Part shown: positions 41,659-50,536 of the stretch, piece by piece
Numbering within the stretch: the stretch's first letter is position 1
Layout: each line of letters opens with the position of its first letter
Origin: Planomonospora parontospora
GTDB taxonomy: Bacteria > Actinomycetota > Actinomycetes > Streptosporangiales > Streptosporangiaceae
Length of the DNA stretch: 64,000 bases
Direction: 5' to 3'
Assembly: GCA_014647935.1 (NCBI GenBank)
Contig: BMQD01000009.1
Coordinates: forward strand, 124,001-188,000
The notes under the pieces: generated by a model
Seen by the model: only the letters and a program-made list of their open reading frames with translations
Told to the model about the DNA's origin: nothing
Database searches by the model: none
Position numbers and translations under genes: made by a program

Positions 41659-42273
41659 ATGGCGAAACCACCCGCGAGCATCCGGACCCTGGAGGGGATC
41701 ACCTGGGCGGGGGCGGGGCTCGCCCTGCTCGGCATCGCGTTCTGCCTCTACCAGATCTTCGACGGCTCCGATGTCGGCACCCGCCACGTCATCGTCAACC
41801 CCTACCTGACGGCGACCGGAGCCGACGACCCGGCGCCCGTCCCGACCGGCCCGCCGGGCACGGTCAGGCTCGTCACGTCCTCGTTCGACCGCACCCTCGC
41901 CGTCATCGACCCCGACCTGTCCCAGCGTTTCCTGCTCCTGCTCCCCGAGCTGCTGCTCACCATCATGCTGGGCGCCGTCGCCGTGGTCCTGCTGCAGCTG
42001 ATCCGGACCTTCCGGGAGGGTGACCCCTTCATCCCCGCGAACGCGCGGCGGCTCGCGGTGATCGGCGTCCTGCTCCTCGGGATCGCCTTCCTCCCGCGCG
42101 TGGAGGTGCTGAGCCTGAACATGCTGCTCTCCGGCACCCCGCTGGAGAACGTGGGCATCCAGAACAGTGAGGACTTCTACTGGGCCCTCTTCGTCGGATT
42201 CACCGTCCTCGCCCTGGCCGAGGTGTTCCGGCAGGGCAGCAGGCTCCGCTCCGACACCCAGGGACTGGTCTGA
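41659..42273 (+). CDS. DUF2975-family membrane protein
   Basis: 204 residues with four predicted helices (GITWAGAGLALLGIAFCLYQIF; LLLLPELLLTIMLGAVAVVLLQLIRTF; LAVIGVLLLGIAFLPRVEVL; DFYWALFVGFTVLALAEVFRQG) and the family hallmark REGDPFIPANARRLAVIG. Proteins of this family are nearly always paired with a small Xre-type regulator, as here, with a TGATG overlap. GGAGGAG is 9-15 bases before ATG 41659. Function unknown; membrane-embedded. Confidence 0.85.
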   Translation: MAKPPASIRTLEGITWAGAGLALLGIAFCLYQIFDGSDVGTRHVIVNPYLTATGADDPAPVPTGPPGTVRLVTSSFDRTLAVIDPDLSQRFLLLLPELLLTIMLGAVAVVLLQLIRTFREGDPFIPANARRLAVIGVLLLGIAFLPRVEVLSLNMLLSGTPLENVGIQNSEDFYWALFVGFTVLALAEVFRQGSRLRSDTQGLV

Positions 42274-42494
42274 TGCCGCCCGAGGAGGAGCACCACATCG
42301 CCGTCCGGCTGGACAAGCTGCTGGCCGACCGCGGGATGACCCTGACCGAGCTGGCCGGCCGGGTGGGCGTGACGATCGTCAACCTGTCGATCCTGAAGAA
42401 CGGCCGCGCTCGGGCCATCCGCTTCTCCACCCTCAGCGCGATCTGCCGCGAGCTCGACTGCCAGCCCGGTGACCTGCTCGTCCACGATCCCTGA
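42273..42494 (+). CDS. Small Xre/Cro-type HTH regulator paired with DUF2975
   Basis: 73 residues, almost entirely one helix-turn-helix domain (IAVRLDKLLADRGMTLTELAGRVGVTIVNLSILKNGRARAIRFSTLSAICRELDCQPGDLLVHDP), of the YozG-like group. TGATG overlap with the DUF2975 gene. Expected to autoregulate the pair by binding the TATCGA...TCGATA site at 41623-41637. Confidence 0.9.
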   Translation: MPPEEEHHIAVRLDKLLADRGMTLTELAGRVGVTIVNLSILKNGRARAIRFSTLSAICRELDCQPGDLLVHDP

Positions 42495-42538
42495 GGACCC
42501 GGCCGCGTGTGCGGGAGCGGATCCCAGGTGGACGGTGT

Positions 42539-43756
42539 TCAGGCGCCCAGGGCCTCGCAGGCCCGCGCGACCCCGTCCTCGGCGCGCAGCCGCTCCCCCA
42601 GCCGGGCCGCCGCCGACCGGATCCCCGGATCCCGCACGGCCGCCGCCACCCGTCCGGCCAGCGCGGCGGAGGTGAGCCGGCGCACCGGCAGCGGCTCGGG
42701 GCCCGCGCCCAGCAGGGCCACCCGGGCGCCCCAGAACGGCTGGTCGGAGAAGAACGGGCACACCACCGACGGCACCCCGGCGCGGAGCCCGGCCGCCGTC
42801 GTCCCCGCGCCCCCGTGGTGCACCACGGCCGCCGTTCGGGGGAACAGCCACGCGTGGTCGGCCTCGCCGATCACGAGCATGTCGTCCGCCCCGCCGTACG
42901 GCAGGCCCTGGAGGACGCCGCGCATCCCGGCCGCCCGCAGTCCCGCCACCACCGCCCGCGCCGTCGCGGCCGGGTCGGCGGGGGCCATGCTGCCGAAGCC
43001 CGCGTAGACGGGCGGTGGTCCCGCCTCCAGGAAGGCCACCAGCTCGGGCGGCGGCGTCCACCGCCGTCCGGCGAACCAGTAACCGGTCAGGTGGACGTGC
43101 TCCGGCCAGTCCGCCGGACGGGCGACGACCGAGGGGCTCACCCCGCACAGCACCGGCACCCGGTCCGCCCGCGCCCGCCGGAACATCCCGCCCCGCAGGG
43201 GGCCGAGCCCGAGCACCCGCGCCCGCAGCCGGTCGGTCATCCGGCCGAGCAGCAGCCCGCTCAGCCCCTCGACCAGCGCGTAGCTGCCCCGGTTGCCCCA
43301 GGGGCCCAGCGTGCGCAGCGGGACCAGCGGGTTGGGGAAGGCCCGGGTCGGCTCGCCGGGCTGGAAGTGCAGCAGCGCGTACGGCATGCCGTACCGCTCG
43401 GACAGGTGGTGCCCGATCCCGCCCAGCGCCGGGGCCAGCACCAGGTCCGCGCCGGAGCAGGCCGCGTCCACCTCGGCGACGAGCCGCTCGGCGAGCGGCT
43501 CCACCACCCGGCGGAACCCCCGGACGAACCCGGCCGGGCCGCTCCGCAGCCACGCCTGCCCCTCCTCGGACTCCACGATGCCCTGCGGATCCACGCCGAG
43601 CGGGCTCAGCACGAGCCCCGCCTCCTCGACCAGCCCGCCGTACCTGCCCGCCGCGACCACGGTCACCCGGTGCCCGCGCGCGGCGAGCCCGGCCCCCAGC
43701 GCCACGCACGGCTGGGTGTCCCCCCGCGACCCGAACGCCAGGACCGCGATCCTCAC
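42539..43756 (-). CDS. GT1-family glycosyltransferase (sterol/macrolide UGT-like)
   Basis: 405 residues from GTG 43756 (weak ribosome site). GT-B fold: N-terminal acceptor domain starting VRIAVLAFGSRGDTQPCVALGAGLAARGHRVTVVA, with the SRGD(T/V)QP motif of sterol-glucosyltransferase-like enzymes; C-terminal nucleotide-sugar domain with VYAGFGSMAPAD and AVVHHGGAGTTAAGLRAGVPSVVCPFFSDQPFWGARV, the donor-binding signature. It transfers a sugar to a lipid, sterol, hopanoid or natural-product hydroxyl. It is the last gene of the FAAL-MMPL-MFS operon (109-bp gap), suggesting the exported lipid is glycosylated, or that the enzyme detoxifies a product. Confidence 0.85.
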   Translation of the reverse strand: MRIAVLAFGSRGDTQPCVALGAGLAARGHRVTVVAAGRYGGLVEEAGLVLSPLGVDPQGIVESEEGQAWLRSGPAGFVRGFRRVVEPLAERLVAEVDAACSGADLVLAPALGGIGHHLSERYGMPYALLHFQPGEPTRAFPNPLVPLRTLGPWGNRGSYALVEGLSGLLLGRMTDRLRARVLGLGPLRGGMFRRARADRVPVLCGVSPSVVARPADWPEHVHLTGYWFAGRRWTPPPELVAFLEAGPPPVYAGFGSMAPADPAATARAVVAGLRAAGMRGVLQGLPYGGADDMLVIGEADHAWLFPRTAAVVHHGGAGTTAAGLRAGVPSVVCPFFSDQPFWGARVALLGAGPEPLPVRRLTSAALAGRVAAAVRDPGIRSAAARLGERLRAEDGVARACEALGA

Positions 43757-43865
43757 CGGAGCGCCACCGGGCTCGCTGGGACCGCGCCACGCGCCGTCGG
43801 GCCGGTACGGACGCTCACCGGGCCCGCCGGGTCCTCGACCGGCACCGCCGGGACCGCGCGGGCGC

Positions 43866-45251
43866 TCACCGGAGCGTCACCAGGCTGACGGCGGCTCCGG
43901 CGGCGACGAGCCCGGCGGCGGTGAGCAGACCGGTCGAGTAGCCGGCGGTGAAGCTCGCGGCACCGTTCACGATCACGCCGACGACCGCGATGCCGAACAG
44001 CCCCGACATCTCCCGCGCCACGCTGAACACCCCTCCCGCGACGCCCGCGCGCCCCTCGGGCACGGCGCCCAGCACGGCCGAGCCGAGCGGCATGGTCAGC
44101 GCCGAGCCGATCCCGATCACGCACACGGCGGGCAGCAGCTCCGCCCAGCCGTCCCCCGCCCGCAGGAACGCCACCGCGACCATGCCGCCCGCCACCAGCA
44201 CGAGCCCCAGCGCGACCGTGCGGGCCGCGCCGAGACGGCGCTCGGCGAACGGGACCAGCGGCGTGACCACGGCGACGAGCAGCGCCAGCGGCACGAAGGC
44301 GAGTCCCGAGGCGGTGGGGCTGAAGCCGAGGACCCCCTGGAGGAAGAGCGCCGTGAAGAAGAACACCCCGTTGACGCCCAGCCCCCAGAGCACCTGGGCG
44401 ATCACCCCGCCGGTGAACGCCCGCGCCCGGAACAGCGCCAGGTCCACCATGGGGTCCCGGCCCAGGCGCTCCACGACGGCGAAGGCCGCGGCCGAGACCA
44501 CGCTGACCGCGAGCGCGGCCAGGATCACCGGCGAGGTCCAGCCCAGTTCGGCGGCGAAGGTCAGGCCGAACGTGCCCGCCGACAGCACGGCGATCGAGGC
44601 CGCGACCCCGGGCACGTCGACGCGGGCGGCGGTCCCGTCGCGCGACTCGGGTACGGCGGCCATCGCGAGGGCCACGCACAGCACGCCGAGGGGCACGTTG
44701 AGCAGGAAGATCCAGCTCCAGTGGGCGTGCTGGGCGAGATAACCGCCCACGACCGGGCCGAGGGCGAGCGCCGCCGCCCCCGAGGCCATCCAGACGGCGA
44801 CGCCGGCCGAGCGCTCCCGGCCGCCGCCCGCGACCGCGACCACGGCCAGCATCGCGGGCAGGATCAGCGCGGCCCCGCAGCCCTGCACGAGCCGGGCCGC
44901 GACGAGCGCGCCGGCCGAACCGGCCAGCCCGGCGGCGAGGGAGGCGGCGGTGAAGACCGCGAGCCCGGTGACGAGGATCCGGCGGCGCCCGTAGACGTCG
45001 GCCAGGCGTCCACCGGCCAGCATCAGACCGGAGAAGGTGAGGACGTACCCGGTGACGACCCACTCCAGCACCGCGAGGGACGCGCCCAGCTCGGCCTGGA
45101 GGGTGGGCAGGGCCACCGTGACGACCGTGTTGTCCAGGGTCGTCACGAACCCGGCCAGGCCGACGACCAGGAGCAGCGGCCCGCGCCGGCCGGTCCCGCC
45201 CGGGCCGGCGGACTCACCGGGATCGGCGGGCCGTGCGGCGAGGTCGCTCAT
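43866..45251 (-). CDS. MFS transporter, DHA2 (14-helix drug/H+ antiporter) family
   Basis: 461 residues. GFVTTLDNTVVTVALPTLQAELGASLAVLEWVVTGYVLTFSGLMLAGGRLADVYGRRRILVTG carries helix 1, motif D1 and motif A of DHA2 exporters; the antiporter motif C is near LALGPVVGGYLAQHAHWSWIFLLNVPLG. Twelve to fourteen helices. Start ATG 45251 overlaps the MMPL stop (ATGA), so it is coupled to the MMPL transporter. Substrate unknown; context suggests a lipid or its precursor. Confidence 0.9.
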   Translation of the reverse strand: MSDLAARPADPGESAGPGGTGRRGPLLLVVGLAGFVTTLDNTVVTVALPTLQAELGASLAVLEWVVTGYVLTFSGLMLAGGRLADVYGRRRILVTGLAVFTAASLAAGLAGSAGALVAARLVQGCGAALILPAMLAVVAVAGGGRERSAGVAVWMASGAAALALGPVVGGYLAQHAHWSWIFLLNVPLGVLCVALAMAAVPESRDGTAARVDVPGVAASIAVLSAGTFGLTFAAELGWTSPVILAALAVSVVSAAAFAVVERLGRDPMVDLALFRARAFTGGVIAQVLWGLGVNGVFFFTALFLQGVLGFSPTASGLAFVPLALLVAVVTPLVPFAERRLGAARTVALGLVLVAGGMVAVAFLRAGDGWAELLPAVCVIGIGSALTMPLGSAVLGAVPEGRAGVAGGVFSVAREMSGLFGIAVVGVIVNGAASFTAGYSTGLLTAAGLVAAGAAVSLVTLR

Positions 45252-48200
45252 TCCTCCGCCTCCACCCAGGTCCAGCCCGACCCGCCGGCCGTGGGCCGTA
45301 CCACCCTCGTCGCCCTCCGCCCGATGGGCACCCAGCCGCCGCCCAGATCCGCGACCGGCTCCAGAACCGGGGGCGGAGACGGAGACGGAGACGGAGACGG
45401 AGACGGAGACGGAGACGGAGACGGAGACGGAGACGGAGACGGAGACGGACGTCCGGGGATGGGCACCACCGGCCTGCGGTCCTGTCGCCGTGCCAGCGGC
45501 TCCAACCGATCGATGAGATGAGGGCTGGTCGCCGGGAGGTTCCGGAGCGGTTCCGGGCGGGGGCCGTCCGGAACCGGTGGATGCGGGGGAGCGGGCGGGG
45601 AGTACCCCATGGCGTCCTCGACGGTCAGCAAGGGCGGCGGCGGTGAGGGGACCGTGCCCTCCTCCGCCCAGTGCCAGCCGGGACCATCGAGGTTGGGTTT
45701 GACCACCTTCCTGAGCCGCTGCGCCGGATCCACCGGCACGGCCTGCTCCGTGCGCGCCGGGGCCGATGACTTCGCCGCCCCGTTGACCGGGAGGGGAGGC
45801 AGCGGATAGGGATTCGACCCGTGCCGGCGGGACTGCGGCGCGGGCGCGCGGACCTCCCGGGCGAACGCGGGTGCAGTGGTCCGCGGAGCCTCGGACGGGG
45901 GAACCGAGACATCCCGCGCCTCCGAAGCCCGCGTGACCTCCGAAACCTGCGGCGGGGAGACCGAGACCTCGGGCGGGGGAACCGAGACCTCCCGGACCCC
46001 CGAAGCCCGCGGGACCTCCGAAACCTCCTGGACCTCCGAGGCCCGGGCGGCCTCCGAGACCTCGGACGGGAGGGCCTCCGGGGTCTGTCCGGTCCGAGGG
46101 GCCTGCGGCGGGGTGATCTGCGGGATCCACCGCGGGGAGGCCTCCTCGGGCCGGGCGGGAAGGGCCCGGGGGGCGTCCCGCACCCCGTGGACGCCGCGTG
46201 CCCCGTGGAGCTCCCTACCCGGGGCGGCGGCCGGGCCGCCGGTGCGTTCCACCGTCACGTAGGCGGGCGGGGGACCGTACGGACCGTCATGGTGCTCCCG
46301 GAGGCCGATCCTCCGGTGGAGGTCCCGCAGGGGGGCCGGGAGCCACCAGTTGGCCTCCCCCATCAGCCGCATCGTCGCGGGCACCAGCAGCCCCCGCACC
46401 AGCGTCGCGTCCACCACGATGGCCACGAACATGCCGACGCCCAGCATCTTCACGATCGTGATCCCGGCGGTGGAGAAGGCCGCGATGACCACCAGCAGCA
46501 GCAGCGCGGCGCTGCTGATCAGTCCTCCCGTCCGCTCCAGGCCGATCGCCACGGCCGCGGTGTTGTCCCCGGTCCGCAGCCACTCCGCCCGCACCCGGCT
46601 GAGCAGGAACAGCTCGTAGTCCATCGACAGCCCGAACACCACCGCCAGGATCAGCACGGTGATCGTCGCCTCGACGCTCCCGGTCGGGGTGAAGCCGAGG
46701 ACTCCCGCCAGGTTCCCGTCCTGGAAGGCCCAGACGATCACCCCGAAGGACGCGCCCAGGGACAGGACGTTCATCAGGATCGCCTTGAGCGGCAGCAGGA
46801 CCGACCCGAACGCGGCGAACAGCAGCAGACCGGTCATCAGGCAGACGACGAGCGCGGTCCACGGCAGCGTGGCCGTCAGGCTGTCCTCCAGGTCGAGCTG
46901 GGCGGCCGTGGGCCCGCCGACGACCACGTCCTGGAAGTTCGGTTCGGGGGGCAGCGCCCGGATCCGCTCGACCAGCGCGCGGGCCTCGTCCGACGCCGGG
47001 TCCCCGTCGTGGCGGACCGCGAGCCGTACCGCGCCGCCGGCCTGCGAGACCCCGGTGACGTCGACCCCGGTGACGTGGTCGAGCTCCTTCAGCCGGTCCG
47101 CGAAGACCTTCACGTCCAGCGGGCCGACCTCGGTGACCGGGACGGGCCCGGAGTTCTCCACGCCGACCGGGCCGAGCCGCCCGCCCACCTCCGAGGGCAG
47201 CGCCCCGGGCGCGGCGGCGGTCATCGGGCCGACCAGGTCGCGTTCGACGAGCACGACGACCTCGATGGGCGCCATCGCGTTCCTGGCGAAGTCCCGGTCG
47301 ATCCGCTCGGCGACCTGGCGGCTCTCGAAGTGCTCGGGCAGCACCCGGTGGTCCACCCCGCCGAACCGCACGTGCAGGAACGGCGCGGCCAGCGCGAGCA
47401 GCACCGCGCCGACCCCGACGAGGTAGGCGACGGGCCGCCGCATCACGCTGGACGCGATCCGGTGCCAGCTGCCCCGGCGCCGCCGGCCGAAGTCGGGCAT
47501 CACGTTCAGCGCGTCGACCCTCGGCCCGAGCACGGCCAGCAGCGCGGGCAGCACGACCAGCGCCGCCGCCATCGCGACCAGCACCACCGCCGCCGCGCCC
47601 AGCCCGATCGAGCGCAGGAACATCTGCGGGAACAGCAGCAGCCCGCAGAGCGCGGTCGCCACGGTCAGCCCGGAGAAGGCGACGGTCCGCCCGGCCGTCG
47701 CGATGGTCCGCACGACGGCCGCCTGCACGGGCGATCCCCGGCGGATCTCCTCGCGGAAGGCGCTGAGCACGAAGAGCGAGTAGTCGATGGCCAGGCCGAG
47801 GCCCAGCATCGTGACGACGTTCAGCGAGAAGACCGAGACGTCGGTGACCTCGGTGAGCAGCCGGAGCAGCGCGAGCGCGCCGATCACCGAGAGCACGCCG
47901 ACGACGAGCGGGAGCCCGGCGGCGACCAGGCTGCCGAAGACCACGACGAGCAGGACGAGCAGGACCGGCATCGAGATCGCCTCGGCCTGCCGCAGGTCGG
48001 CGGCGGTCTGCGCGTTGAGGTCCGCCAGCAGCGGGACCCGGCCGCCGATCCGGACGTCGTACCCGGCGGGGGCCTGCCGGAGCCGCTCCTCGATCGCCTC
48101 GTACCTGCGCTGCCCGGCCTGCTCCTCCCCCTTCAGCGCGACCAGCGCGTAGGTGGAGTGGCCGTCGGCGGAGACGAGCTCCGCCGCCTCGGTCTTCCAG

Positions 48201-48517
48201 TAGGTGGAGACCTCGGCGACGTGCTCGGCGGGCAGCGCCTCCAGCGCCTTCTCCACGTCCTTGCGGAAGCGCTCGTCGCGGGCCTCGATCTCCGGGTTCG
48301 TGTAGAGCACGACCACGTCGGGCGAGCTGCCGCCGAACCACTCCTGGCTCCAGCGCGCGGCCGAGGTCGACTCGGCGCCCGGGTCCTCGAACCCGCCGTC
48401 CGTCATCCGGCCGAACAGCCCCAGCCCGAACAGCCCCGCCAGGACCGCGAAGACCGCCCCCGACGCGAGGATCGCCCAGCGCCGGCGGTGGACGAACCGC
48501 CCCAGCGACTCGAACAT
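45248..48517 (-). CDS. MMPL-family RND transporter with long disordered C-terminal tail
   Basis: 1089 residues. Core about 1-740: helix 1 (WAILASGAVFAVLAGLFGLGLFG), periplasmic domain, five helices with GLGLAIDYSLFVLS, second periplasmic domain (about 350-520), five more helices with VFGLSMDYELFLLS. The paired Asp-Tyr (proton relay) is the MmpL hallmark. Residues about 740-1089 form a cytoplasmic, disordered Pro/Ser/Glu tail with EVSEV/EVSVPP repeats, a (SP)12-type run (repeat at 45375-45446), and two copies of a Trp motif: RLRKVVKPNLDGPGWHWAEE and RRATRVVRPTAGGSGWTWVEAEE (the very end). TGATG overlap with the FAAL gene. MmpL proteins export cell-envelope lipids. Confidence 0.9.
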   Translation of the reverse strand: MFESLGRFVHRRRWAILASGAVFAVLAGLFGLGLFGRMTDGGFEDPGAESTSAARWSQEWFGGSSPDVVVLYTNPEIEARDERFRKDVEKALEALPAEHVAEVSTYWKTEAAELVSADGHSTYALVALKGEEQAGQRRYEAIEERLRQAPAGYDVRIGGRVPLLADLNAQTAADLRQAEAISMPVLLVLLVVVFGSLVAAGLPLVVGVLSVIGALALLRLLTEVTDVSVFSLNVVTMLGLGLAIDYSLFVLSAFREEIRRGSPVQAAVVRTIATAGRTVAFSGLTVATALCGLLLFPQMFLRSIGLGAAAVVLVAMAAALVVLPALLAVLGPRVDALNVMPDFGRRRRGSWHRIASSVMRRPVAYLVGVGAVLLALAAPFLHVRFGGVDHRVLPEHFESRQVAERIDRDFARNAMAPIEVVVLVERDLVGPMTAAAPGALPSEVGGRLGPVGVENSGPVPVTEVGPLDVKVFADRLKELDHVTGVDVTGVSQAGGAVRLAVRHDGDPASDEARALVERIRALPPEPNFQDVVVGGPTAAQLDLEDSLTATLPWTALVVCLMTGLLLFAAFGSVLLPLKAILMNVLSLGASFGVIVWAFQDGNLAGVLGFTPTGSVEATITVLILAVVFGLSMDYELFLLSRVRAEWLRTGDNTAAVAIGLERTGGLISSAALLLLVVIAAFSTAGITIVKMLGVGMFVAIVVDATLVRGLLVPATMRLMGEANWWLPAPLRDLHRRIGLREHHDGPYGPPPAYVTVERTGGPAAAPGRELHGARGVHGVRDAPRALPARPEEASPRWIPQITPPQAPRTGQTPEALPSEVSEAARASEVQEVSEVPRASGVREVSVPPPEVSVSPPQVSEVTRASEARDVSVPPSEAPRTTAPAFAREVRAPAPQSRRHGSNPYPLPPLPVNGAAKSSAPARTEQAVPVDPAQRLRKVVKPNLDGPGWHWAEEGTVPSPPPPLLTVEDAMGYSPPAPPHPPVPDGPRPEPLRNLPATSPHLIDRLEPLARRQDRRPVVPIPGRPSPSPSPSPSPSPSPSPSPSPSPSPPPVLEPVADLGGGWVPIGRRATRVVRPTAGGSGWTWVEAEE
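45375..45446 (-). repeat. 6-bp microsatellite GGAGAC x12 in the MMPL tail
   Basis: Twelve perfect GGAGAC units (plus strand) coding Ser-Pro dipeptides in the MMPL frame. The unit keeps frame, so copy changes alter only tail length. Confidence 0.97.
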
Positions 48518-50499
48518 CAGGAACCGGCGTCCCCGGAGCCGCCCCCGGTTCCAGGTGCGGGGCCCGGACCGGAACCTGACCCCGGGCCGGTTCCACTCCC
48601 GGACCCCGGACCGGAACCTGACCCCGGACCGGGACCTGAGCCCGGGCCGGAAGCGGGCGGGGCACCCGCGAAGACGCCGTCCAGGTAGGCCCGGGCGCAC
48701 GCGCGGCGGGCGATCTTCCCGCTCGACGTGCGCGGTACGGCGCCCGCCTCCACCAGCACGAACCCGTCCAGCCGCAGGTCGTGGCCCCGCGCGACGGCGG
48801 CCCTGACGTTCGCCTCCACCTCGGCCGGGTCCCTCCCCTCGGCCCTGCGCGACCGCTCGGCCACCACGACCAGCCGCTCCGTGTCCTCCCCCGGTACGGC
48901 GAACGCCGCCACGCGGTCCCTGCGGACGGCGGGATCGGCCTCCTGCACGGTGGCCTCCACATCCTGTGGATAGTGGTTGCGCCCGTCGACGATGATCAGG
49001 TCCTTGATCCGCCCGGTGACGTACAGCTCGCCCCCGTGGACCACTCCCAGGTCGCCGGTGCGCAGCCAGGTCCCCTCCTCGCCCCGGAGCACGCTTCCGA
49101 AGACCTCGGCGCTGTGCTCGGCGTCCCGCCAGTAGGCCCGTGCCACGTTCGGCCCCTGGACCCGGATCTCGCCGACCTCGCCGTCGGGCAGGACCGTACC
49201 GTCGGGTGCGGCGATCACGACGCGCTGCCCCGTCGGCACCCCGCAGGAGACCAGCTCGACGGCCCTGCCCCGCCCGCCCGTCGTCCCTCCCGCGGCCTCC
49301 CCGGCCCGCCCGCCCGTCGTCCCTCCCGCGGCCTCCCCGGCCCGCCCTCCGTACGGCACGGCGGACGGCTCCGCGGCGGGTGCGGCGGCCTGTTCCGCGA
49401 CCGGCACGGCCCGGCCGGCGGCCAGCGCGTCCCGGTCGAACGCGGTCGTCCGCGGCGGCAGGTCGCGGGCCATCGCGGTGACGAACACCGTCGCCTCCGC
49501 CAGCCCGTAGGCGGGGGTGTGCGCCTCGGGGCGGAGCCCGCACCCGGCGAACGCCTCGGAGAAGTGGCCGATCGTGCCGGCCCGCAGCGGCTCGGCGCCG
49601 TTGAGCATGACCGCCACCCCCGACAGGTCGAGCGTCGCCTTCTCCTCCTCGGTGACGCGGCTCGCGGTGTACTCGTAGGCGAAGTTCGGGCCGCCGGTGA
49701 ACACGTCCTCGTAGTCTGCGAGCATCCGCAGCCACCGGACCGGATGCATGACGAACGCGACCGGGTCCATGAAGACCGCCCGGTTGCCGCCGACGATCGG
49801 CGCGGCGATGGTCGCGATCAGTCCCATGTCGTGGAAGAGCGGCAGCCAGAGCGCCGCCGTGGACACCCGCGGCACGGCGCGGAAGGCGGTCCAGAGCTGC
49901 TCGGCGTTGGCGGTGACGTTGCCGTGGCTGATCTCCACCCCGGCTGGGGCGCGGGTGGAGCCGGAGGTGTACTGCAGGTAGGCCAGGTCGCCGGGACCGA
50001 TCGGCTCGGGCTCCCACTCGTCGGCGAGCAGGCCGGAGACGGTGTCCACGGCGACGACCTGCTTGGGCCGGGGCACAGCGCCCCCGCCCCCGCCGCCCCC
50101 GCCGCCCTCGTCCAGGAAGGCCCGGACGGCCTCCAGCGCGGGCGTCGCGGTGAGCACGCAGACCGGGTCGGCGTCGGCGTAGGCGCGGACCAGCCGGTCG
50201 GCGTGGCCGGGCAGGTCCGGGGTGAACAGCGGCACCGCGACCACCCGGGCGTACATCGCGCCGAGCATCGCGACGACGTACTCCAGCCCCTGCGGCGCCA
50301 GGATCGCCGCCCGCTCCCCGGGCCGGGCGATCTCGCGCAGCCGTACGGCCAGCGCCCTGGCCCGCAGGTCCACCTGGGACCAGGAGAGCGTGTGCCGGGT
50401 CCCGTCGCGGCCGCCGGAGTAGTCGAGGAAGGTGTACGCCGGGGCGTCCGGGATCTCTCCCGCCCACCGCGCGACCCGGGCGATCAGCGGCTCGCTCAT
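48517..50499 (-). CDS. Fatty-acyl-AMP ligase (FadD32-like FAAL)
   Basis: 660 residues of the AMP-forming ligase family: P-loop YTSGSTRAPAG (about 180), PLFHDMGLIATIAAP, YGLAEATVFV, adenylate region FDRDALAAGRAVPVA...VELVSCGVPTGQRVVIAAP (the FAAL form), TGDLG, catalytic Lys in RTSSGKIARRACARAYL. FAALs make acyl-AMP and load it on an ACP of a PKS or NRPS rather than on CoA. Oddities: a Gly9 run (about 138), a duplicated 12-residue GGRAGEAAGGTT insert (DNA 49275-49346) and a Gly/Ser/Pro tail. ATG 50499. First gene of FAAL-MMPL-MFS-GT. No ACP gene is adjacent; the PKS at 13190-19825 has an N-terminal ACP. Confidence 0.9.
   Translation of the reverse strand: MSEPLIARVARWAGEIPDAPAYTFLDYSGGRDGTRHTLSWSQVDLRARALAVRLREIARPGERAAILAPQGLEYVVAMLGAMYARVVAVPLFTPDLPGHADRLVRAYADADPVCVLTATPALEAVRAFLDEGGGGGGGGGAVPRPKQVVAVDTVSGLLADEWEPEPIGPGDLAYLQYTSGSTRAPAGVEISHGNVTANAEQLWTAFRAVPRVSTAALWLPLFHDMGLIATIAAPIVGGNRAVFMDPVAFVMHPVRWLRMLADYEDVFTGGPNFAYEYTASRVTEEEKATLDLSGVAVMLNGAEPLRAGTIGHFSEAFAGCGLRPEAHTPAYGLAEATVFVTAMARDLPPRTTAFDRDALAAGRAVPVAEQAAAPAAEPSAVPYGGRAGEAAGGTTGGRAGEAAGGTTGGRGRAVELVSCGVPTGQRVVIAAPDGTVLPDGEVGEIRVQGPNVARAYWRDAEHSAEVFGSVLRGEEGTWLRTGDLGVVHGGELYVTGRIKDLIIVDGRNHYPQDVEATVQEADPAVRRDRVAAFAVPGEDTERLVVVAERSRRAEGRDPAEVEANVRAAVARGHDLRLDGFVLVEAGAVPRTSSGKIARRACARAYLDGVFAGAPPASGPGSGPGPGSGSGPGSGSGTGPGSGSGPGPAPGTGGGSGDAGS
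49275..49346 (-). repeat. 36-bp direct repeat in the FAAL gene
   Basis: Two identical adjacent copies (49275-49310, 49311-49346) coding the duplicated 12-residue Gly/Ala insert, just before the conserved VELVSCGVPTG stretch. A frame-keeping duplication. Confidence 0.92.
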
Positions 50500-50536
50500 G
50501 CTCGAAGGTCCCCTCGCCGGAGTGCAGGGATCTAGC

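Noticed and set aside
45375-45446. CRISPR-like array (GGAGAC units)
   Set aside because: Units are 6 bp with no spacers; this is a microsatellite coding Ser-Pro.
45248-50467. One 1739-residue fusion of ligase and MMPL
   Set aside because: The part upstream of ATG 48517 is the FAAL gene read in the wrong frame; the real junction is a TGATG overlap at 48515-48519.
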